The notes under the pieces were generated by a model, which saw only the letters and a list, made by a program, of their open reading frames with translations, had not been told where the DNA came from and did not search any database. DNA of 64,000 nucleotides from Candidatus Dormiibacterota bacterium (GTDB taxonomy: Bacteria; Chloroflexota; Dormibacteria; Dormibacterales; Dormibacteraceae), in assembly GCA_024280995.1 (NCBI GenBank), contig JAMXLM010000012.1, positions 25,459-89,458 on the forward strand. The letters are read 5' to 3'. Below are positions 1 through 8,398 of this stretch, in pieces; the stretch's first letter is position 1; each line of letters starts with the position of its first letter. The position numbers were made by a program, and so were the translations under genes.

Positions 1-205
1 GTTCGAGCAGCTCGGGGAGGCGGTCGAGGTTGGCCTGGCGGCGGCGCTTCAGGTCCTCACGGCCCTGCTCGAAGTCGAAGGACGCGAAGGCGGCGTTGCG
101 CCGTCCGCGAAGGCCGGTCATGGCGCCGACCAATGCCTTCTGGAGGCTGGGGTCGTCTAGTGCGCGGTTGACGCGCCGCGAGAAATGGCCCCGACTTTCA
201 GGCAC
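1..205 (-). CDS. LutB-like iron-sulfur protein, N-terminal fragment
   Basis: Only the first 68 codons lie in the window; the gene continues past the left edge. The GTG start at 205 overlaps the stop of the upstream DUF255 gene by 8 nt. The peptide carries an ALDDPSLQKAL stretch followed by RGRRNAAFASFDFEQGREDLKRR-type sequence. This resembles the start of LutB/LldF-type LUD-domain ferredoxin proteins, which take part in lactate oxidation. The Fe-S cysteines would lie outside the window, so the family call is tentative. Coupling to the DUF255 gene suggests co-translation. Confidence 0.5.
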   Translation of the reverse strand, partial: MPESRGHFSRRVNRALDDPSLQKALVGAMTGLRGRRNAAFASFDFEQGREDLKRRRQANLDRLPELLE

Positions 206-1841
206 GTGATCTATCGATTTCTTTGGAGGCTTCTTTGATCGCTTCTTTGACAGCGTGCGGAGTCGACACCGGCGCCAAGCATATGGTTCCGACACACACG
301 ACCGCGCGGTCGTCCCCAGTCGTGTCGATCACGGCGTAGGGATGCGCGGCCCGGGCGGCGCCGGCAAGCTCCCGATTCCGCGTCGTGATCTTCAGCGCGT
401 GAGGCAGCCGGTCGAGGGCGCGAGCGAAGACCGCCGCCATGAGTCCGTACGAGCGTGGAAGCGCGGCCACGGACTCGAGCGCTCGTCGTGCGCGATCGCG
501 GTACGGCGCCTGCGGGTCGCCGACGAGCGTGTCCAGCTCGATGAGGGCCATCGCCGCGACCGAGTTCTCGGCAAGCGGTTTGATGCGCTCGCCCAACCGA
601 CCGAGCTCATCGCCTCCGGCGTGGTCCAGGTAACCACCGAGCTCGCGGTCCGCGTAGCGCTCTTCGAGAAGCGAGGCGAGGTCGAGCGCCATGTCCATGC
701 GGTGCGAGCGGACCGCCGCCCACAGCGACCACACCTGATCGCCGAGCTGGCCGCCGACACCCTCGGTATGTGTCATTCCCTCGCCCTTCTTGTAGAAGCG
801 CTCGAACAGCGAGTCGAGCGTCCTTTCGCCATCCAGGCCGGCGTCCATGTACGCGATCGCCATGGCCGCGTTCCAGGCCGTGTAGACGCGCCGGTCGACG
901 TATGGCGCAGCCGCCGTCCTGCGTTCCTCAGCGTCAAGCGAGTAGTAGTGCTCGTCTGCGTCCTGGCTGCCGGCGAAGAGGCCGCTCTTCGGGTCGCGAA
1001 GCACGCGGTCGAGATAGCCGACCGTCTTCTCCAGCTGCTCGCTCATCCCCGCGAGTGCGAGCGCCTGCACGAGGCCCGCGTGGTCCTCGAGCATCTTCTC
1101 GAAATGAGGAACGCTCCAATCCTGCGTGGTCGAGTAGCGAAAGAACCCGCCTTCGACGTGGTCGTAGGTCCCGCCGCCCGTCATTTCCTCCAGCGTGTGC
1201 ACAGCCATCCGCTGGAGCTCGTCGTCGTTGCGAAGCACGGACTGCTCCACTAGGAGGAGCAGGGCGTCAGTCTGAGGAAATTTGGGAGCGCCGCCGAAGC
1301 CGCCGAACTCCGCGTCGTACGCGTTCTTGACGGCGTCGAGGATCTCGTCGACGAGGCCCGGCCGCAGTTCGCCCGCGCCGCGCGCCACGCCCGCGGCGGC
1401 CCGCTTGCGCGCCTCGAGCGCACGCGTGGCGATCTCGGTCTGGTTGTTGCGGTAGTAGGTCGCGATCTGCGCGAGCGCGCTCGCCATCTGGTCCGGCGGC
1501 AGGTAGGTCGCGCCGGTGAGGATGTCGCCGGACGACGTCAGAAAAGCGGTCGTCGGCCAGCCGCCCATGTTGTAGCGCTGGTTGATGTCTGGGCGGACGT
1601 CGTTGTCGACGCGCACCGGCACGAAGTCGTTGTTGATCAGCTCGATGACGCCCGGGTGCGAGTAACTGGTCTCGTCCATCACGTGGCACCAGTGGCACCA
1701 GACCGCGGAGATGGAGAGAAGGATGGGCCGCCCGGTCCTGCGCGCTTCGTCGAAAGCCTCTTGCGACCAGGGGCGCCAGCGGATCTCGGACGCCCGGTTG
1801 GGCCGCGGCGAGAAGTGAAATTCGCTCCCCTCGTGCCTCAC
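198..1841 (-). CDS. DUF255 thioredoxin-fold protein (YyaL/SSP411 family)
   Basis: 547 residues. The N-terminal 120 residues form a thioredoxin-like domain with a WCHWCHVM motif near residues 47-54, the hallmark of the YyaL/spermatogenesis-associated-protein-20 family. The rest is the alpha/alpha-barrel part (GGFGGAPKFPQ, HFEKMLEDHAGL, WNAAMAIAYMDAG), and the C-terminus ends with the family's GTICLAPV-type segment. It is shorter than typical members (about 650-700 residues) but shows no break. The biochemical role of the family is not settled; a cytosolic redox or sugar-epimerase-like function has been suggested. It is transcribed away from the M20 peptidase gene and into the LutB-like gene. 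About 220 nt of non-coding DNA separate it from the divergent peptidase gene. Confidence 0.85.
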   Translation of the reverse strand: MRHEGSEFHFSPRPNRASEIRWRPWSQEAFDEARRTGRPILLSISAVWCHWCHVMDETSYSHPGVIELINNDFVPVRVDNDVRPDINQRYNMGGWPTTAFLTSSGDILTGATYLPPDQMASALAQIATYYRNNQTEIATRALEARKRAAAGVARGAGELRPGLVDEILDAVKNAYDAEFGGFGGAPKFPQTDALLLLVEQSVLRNDDELQRMAVHTLEEMTGGGTYDHVEGGFFRYSTTQDWSVPHFEKMLEDHAGLVQALALAGMSEQLEKTVGYLDRVLRDPKSGLFAGSQDADEHYYSLDAEERRTAAAPYVDRRVYTAWNAAMAIAYMDAGLDGERTLDSLFERFYKKGEGMTHTEGVGGQLGDQVWSLWAAVRSHRMDMALDLASLLEERYADRELGGYLDHAGGDELGRLGERIKPLAENSVAAMALIELDTLVGDPQAPYRDRARRALESVAALPRSYGLMAAVFARALDRLPHALKITTRNRELAGAARAAHPYAVIDTTGDDRAVVCVGTICLAPVSTPHAVKEAIKEASKEIDRSRA

Positions 1842-2060
1842 TTAGAGCGTCCCGCCCCCGACGGTCCGCGCGGCTTCGCGGTCTCGACGGCCGGGCGCCT
1901 GCGGCGCTGAAGCCGGCGTCATGGGGCCCGGCGCCTCCTCGTCACGCACCAACGGGTGCGCTCCTCGACGCGCCACCCTTTCCTTGGCTCCGGCCGTCGA
2001 TCCTCGCGAATCCATCGCGGCCCACGGGGTCGGCACACTCTGGAAGGTTACGATGGGGCT

Positions 2061-3419
2061 GTGATCTCAACCAGCGCGGTGGACGCGTACGTCGAAAAGA
2101 ACACCCGTCGCTTTGTCGACGAGCTGAAAGAGCTTTGCTCGTTTCCAAGCATCTCCAACCACGGCCTTGACGCCGTGCAGCCTGCACGCGATTGGCTGGC
2201 CGACCGCCTGGCGAAGTTCACCGATCGAGTCGAGACGCTCGAAGCGGGCGGCATGCCCGCGCTGTATGCGGAGGTGAAGGGCACCGGGCGGCGCAAGCTC
2301 CTCCTCTACGAGCACTACGACGTCCAGCCGGTCGATCCGATCGACCTGTGGACGTCGCCTCCATTCGAACCCGCGGAGGAAGACGGTCGCATCGTCGCGA
2401 GAGGCATCGCCGACGACAAGGCAGACGTCATGGCGCGCATCCATGCACTGGAGACGCTGAAGCAGCTCGGCGACATTCCGGTCACTCTCCGATTCCTCAT
2501 CGAAGGCGAGGAGGAGATCGGCTCGAAGACGTTCGAGAAGATCGCGCACGTCCACGCCGACAAGCTGAAGGCGGACGGCTGCCTCTGGGAGTCGGGCTCG
2601 TCGTTCGACGACGCGGGCCGGCCGACCCTGCAGTTCGGGTGTCGCGGACTTCTCTACGTGAACCTGCGCGTCAAGATGCTCGACTTCGACCAGCACTCGG
2701 GCTTTGCGTCCGTCTATCCGTCGGCGGCGATGTACATCGTCGGCGCGCTCGCGAGCCTGCGCGACCAGGACATGAACGTCAAGATCGACGGCTTCTATGA
2801 CAGGGTCGTCAACCCGACGGAAAACGATCGCCGGATGATGGCGACCATCGACCCTGAGGTCGAGAAGCGCCGCAAGCTCGTCGGCTTCGACAGGATGGTG
2901 CGCGACCCGAAGGCGGAGCAGGTGGTCGAGCAGATGCTCTTCCTGCCGACGTGCAACATCGCCGGCGTGACGACGGGCTACCAGGGGCCAGGCTCCAAGA
3001 CGGTGCTTCCGGCCGAGGCCACCGCGAAGCTGGACTTCCGGCTGATCCCGAACCAGGACCCCGACGACGTGCTGCAGCTGCTGCGCAAGCACCTCGACTC
3101 GCATGGTTTCGACAAGGTGGAGATCGTCGGCGGGGAGGGCGAGAAGCCCGCGCGCTCGGACCCGTCGTCGGCCATCGCTCGGACCACCATCGATTGCGTG
3201 CGGGACATGTACGGCGAACCGGTGCTGTGGCCGTTCATGCCCGCCACCGGTCCGATGCACCCGGTCGTCTCGGATCTCGAGATCCCAACGGTGCTGCCGG
3301 TCGGCGTGGGGCGGCCCGACAATCGCATCCACGCGCCGAACGAGAACATCCTGGCCGCGGACTACATCAACACGGTGAAGCTGATGTGCCGCATCTGGGA
3401 GCGTTTCGGGGCGAGCTGA
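2061..3419 (+). CDS. M20 family metallopeptidase (dipeptidase/CNDP-like)
   Basis: 452 residues from the GTG at 2061. The metal-site motifs are present: EHYDVQPVDP (first His), ARGIADDK (bridging Asp) and EGEEEIGS (catalytic Glu pair), followed by the dimerisation domain and a C-terminal GRPDNRIHAPNE segment with the last His. These place it among M20 dipeptidases/acylases that act on small peptides or N-acyl amino acids in the cytosol. The reading frame is open further upstream to 1956, but those residues are unlike the family. A TACGAT hexamer at 2049-2054 ends 6 nt before the GTG, which would make the message leaderless. The stop shares one base with the ATG of the ferredoxin gene. Confidence 0.88.
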   Translation: MISTSAVDAYVEKNTRRFVDELKELCSFPSISNHGLDAVQPARDWLADRLAKFTDRVETLEAGGMPALYAEVKGTGRRKLLLYEHYDVQPVDPIDLWTSPPFEPAEEDGRIVARGIADDKADVMARIHALETLKQLGDIPVTLRFLIEGEEEIGSKTFEKIAHVHADKLKADGCLWESGSSFDDAGRPTLQFGCRGLLYVNLRVKMLDFDQHSGFASVYPSAAMYIVGALASLRDQDMNVKIDGFYDRVVNPTENDRRMMATIDPEVEKRRKLVGFDRMVRDPKAEQVVEQMLFLPTCNIAGVTTGYQGPGSKTVLPAEATAKLDFRLIPNQDPDDVLQLLRKHLDSHGFDKVEIVGGEGEKPARSDPSSAIARTTIDCVRDMYGEPVLWPFMPATGPMHPVVSDLEIPTVLPVGVGRPDNRIHAPNENILAADYINTVKLMCRIWERFGAS

Positions 3420-3706
3420 TGGAGAAGCTGACCGACAAGCTCTTCACCGTCAAGTACAACGAGGACACGGGCAAGCCGCACATCGAGGTCGTCGACCAGA
3501 ACGTGTGCTTCAAGAAGTGCACCGGCAAGTACTGCAACCACTTCTGCCCGGCCGGGGTCTACGAGTGGAACGAGGAGCAGAAGAAGAACCTGGTCAGCTT
3601 CGGCAACTGCATCGAGTGCGGGGCGTGCTCCATCGGCTGCCCGTTCGACAACATCTCGTGCCACGCGCCGAGGGGCGGGTTCGGGGTCCGCTACCAGGTG
3701 GGCTAG
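3419..3706 (+). CDS. FixX-type ferredoxin-like protein
   Basis: 95 residues starting at an ATG that overlaps the peptidase stop (TGATG). Cysteines are arranged as C-x3-C-x3-C-x3-C (VCFKKCTGKYCNHFCPAG) and as a later CIECGACSIGC cluster. This resembles FixX, the ferredoxin partner of the FixAB(C)X electron-bifurcating and ETF-quinone systems. The usual FixA, FixB and FixC genes are absent from this window, so the partner is either elsewhere or different. The next gene is thioredoxin reductase, 85 nt downstream, which suggests a redox context. That link is inference only. Confidence 0.85.
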   Translation: MEKLTDKLFTVKYNEDTGKPHIEVVDQNVCFKKCTGKYCNHFCPAGVYEWNEEQKKNLVSFGNCIECGACSIGCPFDNISCHAPRGGFGVRYQVG

Positions 3707-3791
3707 AAAGGGGTCCCGTGTTCTCGGATGGTCGCGACTGTCCGGGCGGACCAGGAATACAAACCGAAACGGGAATACTTCCAACTAGCGC

Positions 3792-4730
3792 ATGAAGGAA
3801 TACGACGTGATCATCGTGGGCGGGGGCCCCGCCGGCCTGGCGGCGGCGCTCTACACCGCCCGCATGGACCTGAAGACGGTGGTGCTCGACCGCGGTCCCC
3901 TGGGCGGCCAGCTCCTGAACACCGAGCTCGTGGAGGACTATCCCGGCTTCGAGTCGGTTCTCGGCTCAGAGCTCGCCTTGAAGATGGGCGAGCACGCCCG
4001 CAAGTTCGGCGTCGAGGTGCGCGACTTCGAGCCGGTCCAGGAGATCGACGTCGACGGTCCGGCCAAGGTGGTGCGGCTGGAGTCGGGCGAAGAGCTCCGT
4101 GCTCCCGCGCTGATCATGGCCGCCGGCGGGCTTCCCCGCTATCTCGAGATTCCCGGCGAGAAAGAGTTCTGGGGCCGCGGAGTGAGCTACTGCGCCGTCT
4201 GCGACGGGGCTTTCTTCAAAGGCCAGGAGCTGGCGGTGGTCGGCGGCGGCGATGCCGCGGTCGAGGAGGGGGATTTCCTCACCCGATATGCCTCGAAGGT
4301 CTACGTCATCCACCGCCGGACCGAGCTGCGAGCACAGCCCATCCTGGTCGACCGGGCGAGGTCCAACCCGAAGATCAAGTTCATCCTCGACGCGCGCGTC
4401 AAGGAGATCGGCGGGAACGAGAAGGTTCACGTCATCCGGTACGAGCAGGGGGGCGAGGACCGGGAGCTGAAGGTCGGCGGGGTGTTCATCTTCGTCGGCT
4501 TTGTGCCGAACTCCAAGCTCCTGAAGGTCCACGTCGACCACGACGCGGCCGGCTACATCCTCACCGACCGGAACATGCAGACGTCGGTCGAAGGGATCTG
4601 GGCGGTCGGCGACGTGCGCGCCCAGCTGACCAAGCAGATCGCCACCGCGGTCGGCGACGGCACGACGGCGGCGGTCTCTGCCTCGATGTACATCACCGCG
4701 TTGAAGGACGCGTCTCGAGCCTCGGCTTAA
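3792..4730 (+). CDS. trxB: Thioredoxin reductase
   Basis: 312 residues. The FAD-binding GGGPAGLAAALYTAR motif is at the N-terminus, the redox-active C134-A-V-C137 follows SY, the NADPH-binding GGGDAAVEEG and HRRTELRA motifs are in the middle, and the C-terminal GIWAVGDVR FAD motif is intact. Length and motif order match low-molecular-weight NADPH-thioredoxin reductases. It lies behind the FixX-like ferredoxin gene. Some relatives (ferredoxin:thioredoxin reductases of the flavin type) take electrons from ferredoxin, but the HRR motif here argues for NADPH. The stop overlaps the convergent membrane-protein gene by 4 nt. Confidence 0.95.
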   Translation: MKEYDVIIVGGGPAGLAAALYTARMDLKTVVLDRGPLGGQLLNTELVEDYPGFESVLGSELALKMGEHARKFGVEVRDFEPVQEIDVDGPAKVVRLESGEELRAPALIMAAGGLPRYLEIPGEKEFWGRGVSYCAVCDGAFFKGQELAVVGGGDAAVEEGDFLTRYASKVYVIHRRTELRAQPILVDRARSNPKIKFILDARVKEIGGNEKVHVIRYEQGGEDRELKVGGVFIFVGFVPNSKLLKVHVDHDAAGYILTDRNMQTSVEGIWAVGDVRAQLTKQIATAVGDGTTAAVSASMYITALKDASRASA

Positions 4731-5902
4731 CCGCTCCCGACGTCGACCTGGACCTGGAACGAATACTTGCCGTCGGCGGACGTCGCCTCGACGCGCGCCA
4801 CGCCGTCCTGGTGGGCGCTGAACTTCGCCAGCGGCTTGGACGGGTCTGAGGTGTCGAGGCTCAGAACGCTCGGGTTGCTGGTCTTGAACGCGACCCGGCT
4901 CCACTCCGACGAAGGCCAACCGGTGAGGTCCAGGGACACGTCGCCGCCACGCGTCACGTAGATCTCTCCGCCGTCGTCGGCGAGCGTCGCTTTGACGTGG
5001 GTGTAGTCGCCTTTGAGGATGGCGTTCGCCTGCGTGCGCTCGAGCTGCGGGAGCACGCCGTCGTAGACGACTGCGAGGCCGAGCATCGCGACGATGTATG
5101 CGGCCCACGCGATGTTGCGCACCCCCGCGGTCGGGCTTGAAAACCCGGGCGTTGCGTACGCCATGTTGCGGAAGTTGAACAGCAGGCCCGCGCCGAAGAC
5201 GATGCCGGCGAGAAGGACGACGCTGAGGATGATTCGCAGCGTCTGGTAGGACATCACGCCGGGTCCGCCGTTGAGGACGCTCGGCAGGGCGAGGAGGCTG
5301 CCGAGCCCGCCGAACCCATAGCGCAGCGCGAAGAGCAGCAGGAGGATGCCGAGCCCGGACCTCAGCGTGGGCGAAACCCCGAGCATCCGCATCTGCATCA
5401 CGCCTCGCTCAGCCATGTCCAGCTCGCCCAACGGCGGCGCAGGCACTCCGCGCATCAGGTTCGCCGCGGCGCGCTTGATCTCCGCGGCGGGAGGTGAGCC
5501 AGGTGGCTTGCCTGCGATGTCCACCTTGCCGGTCGCCGAGTCGACCGTCCAGATGGCGGCGGGGACCGCGGCGCCGGCGACAGGTCCGGCCGGCTGAAGC
5601 TGGTTGCCCGGAGCAACGTGGACGGCCACGACCCCGGGCCTCACGGTGCGCTGGATCGCGTTGGGCCGCCAATTGGCCGCAGCCCATGAGGCCGCCGCCG
5701 TGGCGGCCGCGTTGGGGTTCTGGCCCGGTCCCGAGAAAAGAAGAAATGCGGGAGTTGCGCCCTGCTGCCGGTACGCGATGCGGGTGGTGTTTCCGGCGAA
5801 GGACAGGAACCTTTGGTCTGTCTGCGCGGCCAGGCGGTAACGGCTGCGCGGCAGGATCTGGACGAGGGCGGTGACGGCGAGCTCTTCTGGTGTGAACGAC
5901 AA
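4727..5902 (-). CDS. Hypothetical multi-domain membrane protein
   Basis: 391 residues that I do not recognise. Residues 1-170 form a soluble region rich in Ala and Pro. It is followed by about four hydrophobic segments (near 185-205, 225-250 and 270-295, the last reading YIVAMLGLAVVYDG). The C-terminal region of about 90 residues (ADDGGEIYVTRGGDVSLDLTG) looks like a beta-rich extracytoplasmic domain. It is convergent with trxB and divergent from the secreted GHHYG-repeat protein. No function is proposed. Confidence 0.7.
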   Translation of the reverse strand: MSFTPEELAVTALVQILPRSRYRLAAQTDQRFLSFAGNTTRIAYRQQGATPAFLLFSGPGQNPNAAATAAASWAAANWRPNAIQRTVRPGVVAVHVAPGNQLQPAGPVAGAAVPAAIWTVDSATGKVDIAGKPPGSPPAAEIKRAAANLMRGVPAPPLGELDMAERGVMQMRMLGVSPTLRSGLGILLLLFALRYGFGGLGSLLALPSVLNGGPGVMSYQTLRIILSVVLLAGIVFGAGLLFNFRNMAYATPGFSSPTAGVRNIAWAAYIVAMLGLAVVYDGVLPQLERTQANAILKGDYTHVKATLADDGGEIYVTRGGDVSLDLTGWPSSEWSRVAFKTSNPSVLSLDTSDPSKPLAKFSAHQDGVARVEATSADGKYSFQVQVDVGSG

Positions 5903-6045
5903 GGCGGGCCGATTCTAGGTCGAGCCACCGCCATCGGGTTGTCATCTCTGCAGTCGGTCGAGTCCCAGCGCACGGACGAAAGGTCCCATTGGCCACGTCG
6001 ATGTCCGCCGCTAGCCTTCGAAGCACCGAGAGGAGGGATATCGAT

Positions 6046-6567
6046 TTGAAGCGTGTCGTCGCACACGTCGCCGCAAGCTTTGTCCTTGCGTCAACCGCCG
6101 CCCTGATGCTGTCGTCCGTGGCTGCCTTCGCCCAGATCTTGCCGGGAAACCCCGGCCACCACTATGGCGAGATCAGCAACCCCGGCCACCACTACGGGCA
6201 GCAGAAGCATCATCAGCCGGCGCCGTCCCCAACGCCGAACCCGGTGCCGACGCCGAACCCGGTGCCGACGCCGAACCCCGTCAGCAAGCCGAGCCAGCCG
6301 CCGACTGGCAGTGGCGCCCACGGCACCGCCGCGGGTGCTGCACCGTCTCACGCCGGCTCAGGTGTCGCCAACGCCGGAGTCGGCAGCATCGGCGTCCCGG
6401 CGCAGGACCAGAAGAAGGTTCGAGCCGTGTCTGAGATCCCTGGTTCGCCGATCGGGCTGGACTGGCTGATCCTGCTGGTCCTCCCGGTGCTGCTCGCGAT
6501 CTGGGCGATCGTCGCGTCGAGGATCGTCCGGAACAGCCTGAGAACTCTGAGCCCGGTCGCCGCTTAG
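6046..6567 (+). CDS. Secreted proline-rich protein with GHHYG repeats
   Basis: The frame is open from an ATG at 5989, but a strong AGGAGG at 6031-6036 lies 9 nt before the TTG at 6046. From that start, a clean signal peptide results (KRVVAH, then a hydrophobic core, then AAFAQ). The mature protein has two NPGHHYG units, a His/Gln stretch, and a proline spacer made of three NPVPTP-like repeats. It ends with a membrane segment (DWLILLVLPVLLAIWAIVASR) and a short positively charged tail. The layout suggests a protein exported and held by its C-terminus. The His-rich repeats could bind metal; this is speculation. No family is recognised. Confidence 0.75.
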   Translation: MKRVVAHVAASFVLASTAALMLSSVAAFAQILPGNPGHHYGEISNPGHHYGQQKHHQPAPSPTPNPVPTPNPVPTPNPVSKPSQPPTGSGAHGTAAGAAPSHAGSGVANAGVGSIGVPAQDQKKVRAVSEIPGSPIGLDWLILLVLPVLLAIWAIVASRIVRNSLRTLSPVAA

Positions 6568-6583
6568 CGGAGCCTGATCCAGC

Positions 6584-7621
6584 TCACCTGGCGGGGAGCT
6601 GGATCCGGCCGAGCCGGTCGTCGTTGTACTCCGTGAACCACGCACGTCTGTCGGTCGTGATCGCGAGGTGGTCGGGCCAGCTTCCAGTCTGAAAGTCCTG
6701 CTCCAGCGCCGAGCCCCGCACGCTGGCGAGGCGGTCCGCGCCGCTCTCGGTCACCCAGATGACACCGGACGGGCCGAGCGCCAGACCTTGCGGCTTGGCG
6801 CCAGAAGGCGCGGTCCAGGACGTTTGCGTGCGGTCCGTCGCAACCCGAATGAGGCGGTCGCCACCGAAGTCGGCGACCCACACCGCGCCGTCGGCAGTCT
6901 CGAGCAGCCCGATTGCGCTTCCCGAGCTGGAGATCGGAATTCGCTCGATCGCACCCTGCGCGGAGACGTGTCCGAGGAATTGACCGCCCATCACCGAGAA
7001 CCAGGCGCCGCCTCCGGGATCCGCGATCACCTCGACGCCTTGCACTCCGTTCTGGCCGATGGCGTATTCGGTGAACTTGCCGTCGACCAGATGCGCGATC
7101 GCACCACCCGCGGATTCGCTCACCCACACTGAGCCGTCCTGGGCCACGGATGTGGCCGCCGGCTGGTGGTTGCTCCCAGGGAGGAAGCACTCCTCGTCGC
7201 CGGCGGCGTTGGCTGCCAGCGCGACGACCGCGTCCCGCGACTGCTCTGGAACCCAGACGGTGCCGTCCGGCGCCTGTGAGAGCTGAAATCCAAGGCCGCT
7301 CGTTTGAAGCTGGTAGACGGTCGCGTCTCCGGTGGGCATGACGTGAAGCACGGTGTCGAGGCCGCTGCCCAGGACCCAGACCGATGCCCCGTCGTTGTCG
7401 CGCACGATCCCGACCGGCGACGTGTTGGAGGGGAGCTTGAATCCGGCCGTTGGCTTGTCCGTCGGGTCGAGCTTCATCTGCTGCGACGGCACGGTGATGG
7501 ACTTGCAGCCCTGACGCGACAGGGGCGATGTCGCCGCCGTGGGCGTGGCGCTCGACCCGCAGGCTGCCTGCGCGAGGAGTGCGATCATCAGCAGTCCCCT
7601 GAGATGAACGAGCTTCGACAT
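6584..7621 (-). CDS. Secreted beta-propeller protein, Vgb/NHL-like
   Basis: 345 residues from the ATG at 7621, which is preceded by GGAG. There is a signal sequence (LRGLLMIALLAQAACGSS) with a possible lipidation Cys. Repeated blades follow, of the type APDGTVWVPEQ, AQDGSVWVSE, ETADGAVWVADFGGDRLIR and GPSGVIWVTESGADRL. This is the repeat pattern of virginiamycin B lyase-like and NHL/SMP-30-like six- or seven-bladed propellers. It is probably an extracytoplasmic binding protein or lyase-like protein; catalytic residues cannot be assigned. The open frame runs further upstream to 8041, but that part overlaps the YqeY gene and is not family-like. Its first codons overlap the start of the divergent YqeY gene. 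Confidence 0.78.
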   Translation of the reverse strand: MSKLVHLRGLLMIALLAQAACGSSATPTAATSPLSRQGCKSITVPSQQMKLDPTDKPTAGFKLPSNTSPVGIVRDNDGASVWVLGSGLDTVLHVMPTGDATVYQLQTSGLGFQLSQAPDGTVWVPEQSRDAVVALAANAAGDEECFLPGSNHQPAATSVAQDGSVWVSESAGGAIAHLVDGKFTEYAIGQNGVQGVEVIADPGGGAWFSVMGGQFLGHVSAQGAIERIPISSSGSAIGLLETADGAVWVADFGGDRLIRVATDRTQTSWTAPSGAKPQGLALGPSGVIWVTESGADRLASVRGSALEQDFQTGSWPDHLAITTDRRAWFTEYNDDRLGRIQLPAR

Positions 7622-7936
7622 CAAATCTCCGCGGCCTTGACCGCAGCGCTCCGCGCACGAGACGCCATCGCCGTTTCCGTCCTCCGGTCTACGCTGGGCG
7701 CGATCGACAACGCCACTGCAATCCCTGGCCCCGACCGGTATCGACCCCGGCTGGGCGTCGGCGCGGGCGAGGCCGAGAGGCGCGAACTGTCCGTCCAAGA
7801 CATCCGGGCAATTGTGCGCTCCGAGATCGCGGATCGAAATTCCGCGGCGGCAGAGCTCCAGAGGCTGGGGCGAGTCGCCGATGCGGAACGGCTGCGCGCG
7901 GAAGTGGCGATCCTCGAGCCGTTTGCCGGCTCCTAG
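7604..7936 (+). CDS. GatB/YqeY domain protein
   Basis: 110 residues. The N-terminus (LRHQISAALTAALRARDAIAVSVLRSTLGAIDNA) matches the helical YqeY domain, which is also the tail domain of the GatB amidotransferase. It is shorter than the usual 145-150 residues, and the middle and C-terminal part are condensed (LSVQDIRAIVRSEIADRNSAAAE). Stand-alone YqeY proteins are widespread; their role, possibly tRNA-linked, is not settled. The ATG at 7604 lies inside the first codons of the divergent propeller gene, so the two genes share 18 bp at their 5' ends. Confidence 0.75.
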   Translation: MNELRHQISAALTAALRARDAIAVSVLRSTLGAIDNATAIPGPDRYRPRLGVGAGEAERRELSVQDIRAIVRSEIADRNSAAAELQRLGRVADAERLRAEVAILEPFAGS

Positions 7937-8003
7937 ATTGTCGAATTCGCCTGCCGCCGTTCGTCGTCTGGGTGAAGTCAAAACTCCTGGAGGTCCAAAT
8001 CTG

Positions 8004-8345
8004 ATGAGCAGCGAAGTAGTCCACGTCGAGGTCACCGGCAAGAATGGAGAGGCGCTTCAGCGCTTCTATTCGGAAGCGTTCGGCTGGAAGCTCGACACCA
8101 ACAACCCCGGCGGATACGGGATGCTGCGCCAGGACGGGCAGAAGATCACCGGCGGTATCGGCGGGGCGCAGCAGGGGTCGCAGGGCGGCGTGACGTTCTA
8201 CGTCCACACCGACGACCCGAAGGCGACGCTGGCCAGGATCGAGAAGCTCGGCGGAAAGGTGCTGATGCCACTGACGCAGGTCGCGCCCGAGACCACCATC
8301 GCCCTGTTCGCGGACCCGGAGGGGCACGTCGTCGGCTTGATGTAA
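8004..8345 (+). CDS. VOC family (glyoxalase/bleomycin-resistance fold) protein
   Basis: 113 residues with one vicinal-oxygen-chelate module: VVHVEVTGKNGEALQRFYSEAFGW at the N-terminus, a GGVTFYVHTDDPKATLARIEKLGGKV centre, and FADPEGHVVGL at the C-terminus. Similar small proteins are usually annotated as glyoxalase-like; the substrate is unknown. GGAGG at 7989-7993 precedes the ATG. A strong intrinsic terminator follows directly. Confidence 0.88.
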   Translation: MSSEVVHVEVTGKNGEALQRFYSEAFGWKLDTNNPGGYGMLRQDGQKITGGIGGAQQGSQGGVTFYVHTDDPKATLARIEKLGGKVLMPLTQVAPETTIALFADPEGHVVGLM

Positions 8346-8357
8346 GCCGTAAACGCG

Positions 8358-8398
8358 GGCGAGAGGAGCTCGGTGATGCTCCTCTCGCCGGTTTTGTT
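8358..8398 (+). terminator. Rho-independent terminator after the VOC gene
   Basis: A perfect 12-bp stem (GGCGAGAGGAGC at 8358-8369 with GCTCCTCTCGCC at 8378-8389) encloses an 8-nt loop and is followed by GGTTTTGTT. It ends the plus-strand unit. The convergent minus-strand membrane-protein gene stops at 8399, so the element also separates the two units. Confidence 0.92.

Noticed and set aside
1842..2060. Small open frames between the DUF255 and peptidase genes
   Set aside because: Composition is unlike neighbouring proteins, no ribosome-binding sites or family motifs; treated as non-coding apart from a possible -10 box at 2049-2054.
6231..6290. Short direct repeats (CCGAACCCGGTGCCGA) resembling a CRISPR-like array
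   Set aside because: They encode the NPVPTP proline spacer of the secreted protein; there are no unique spacers.
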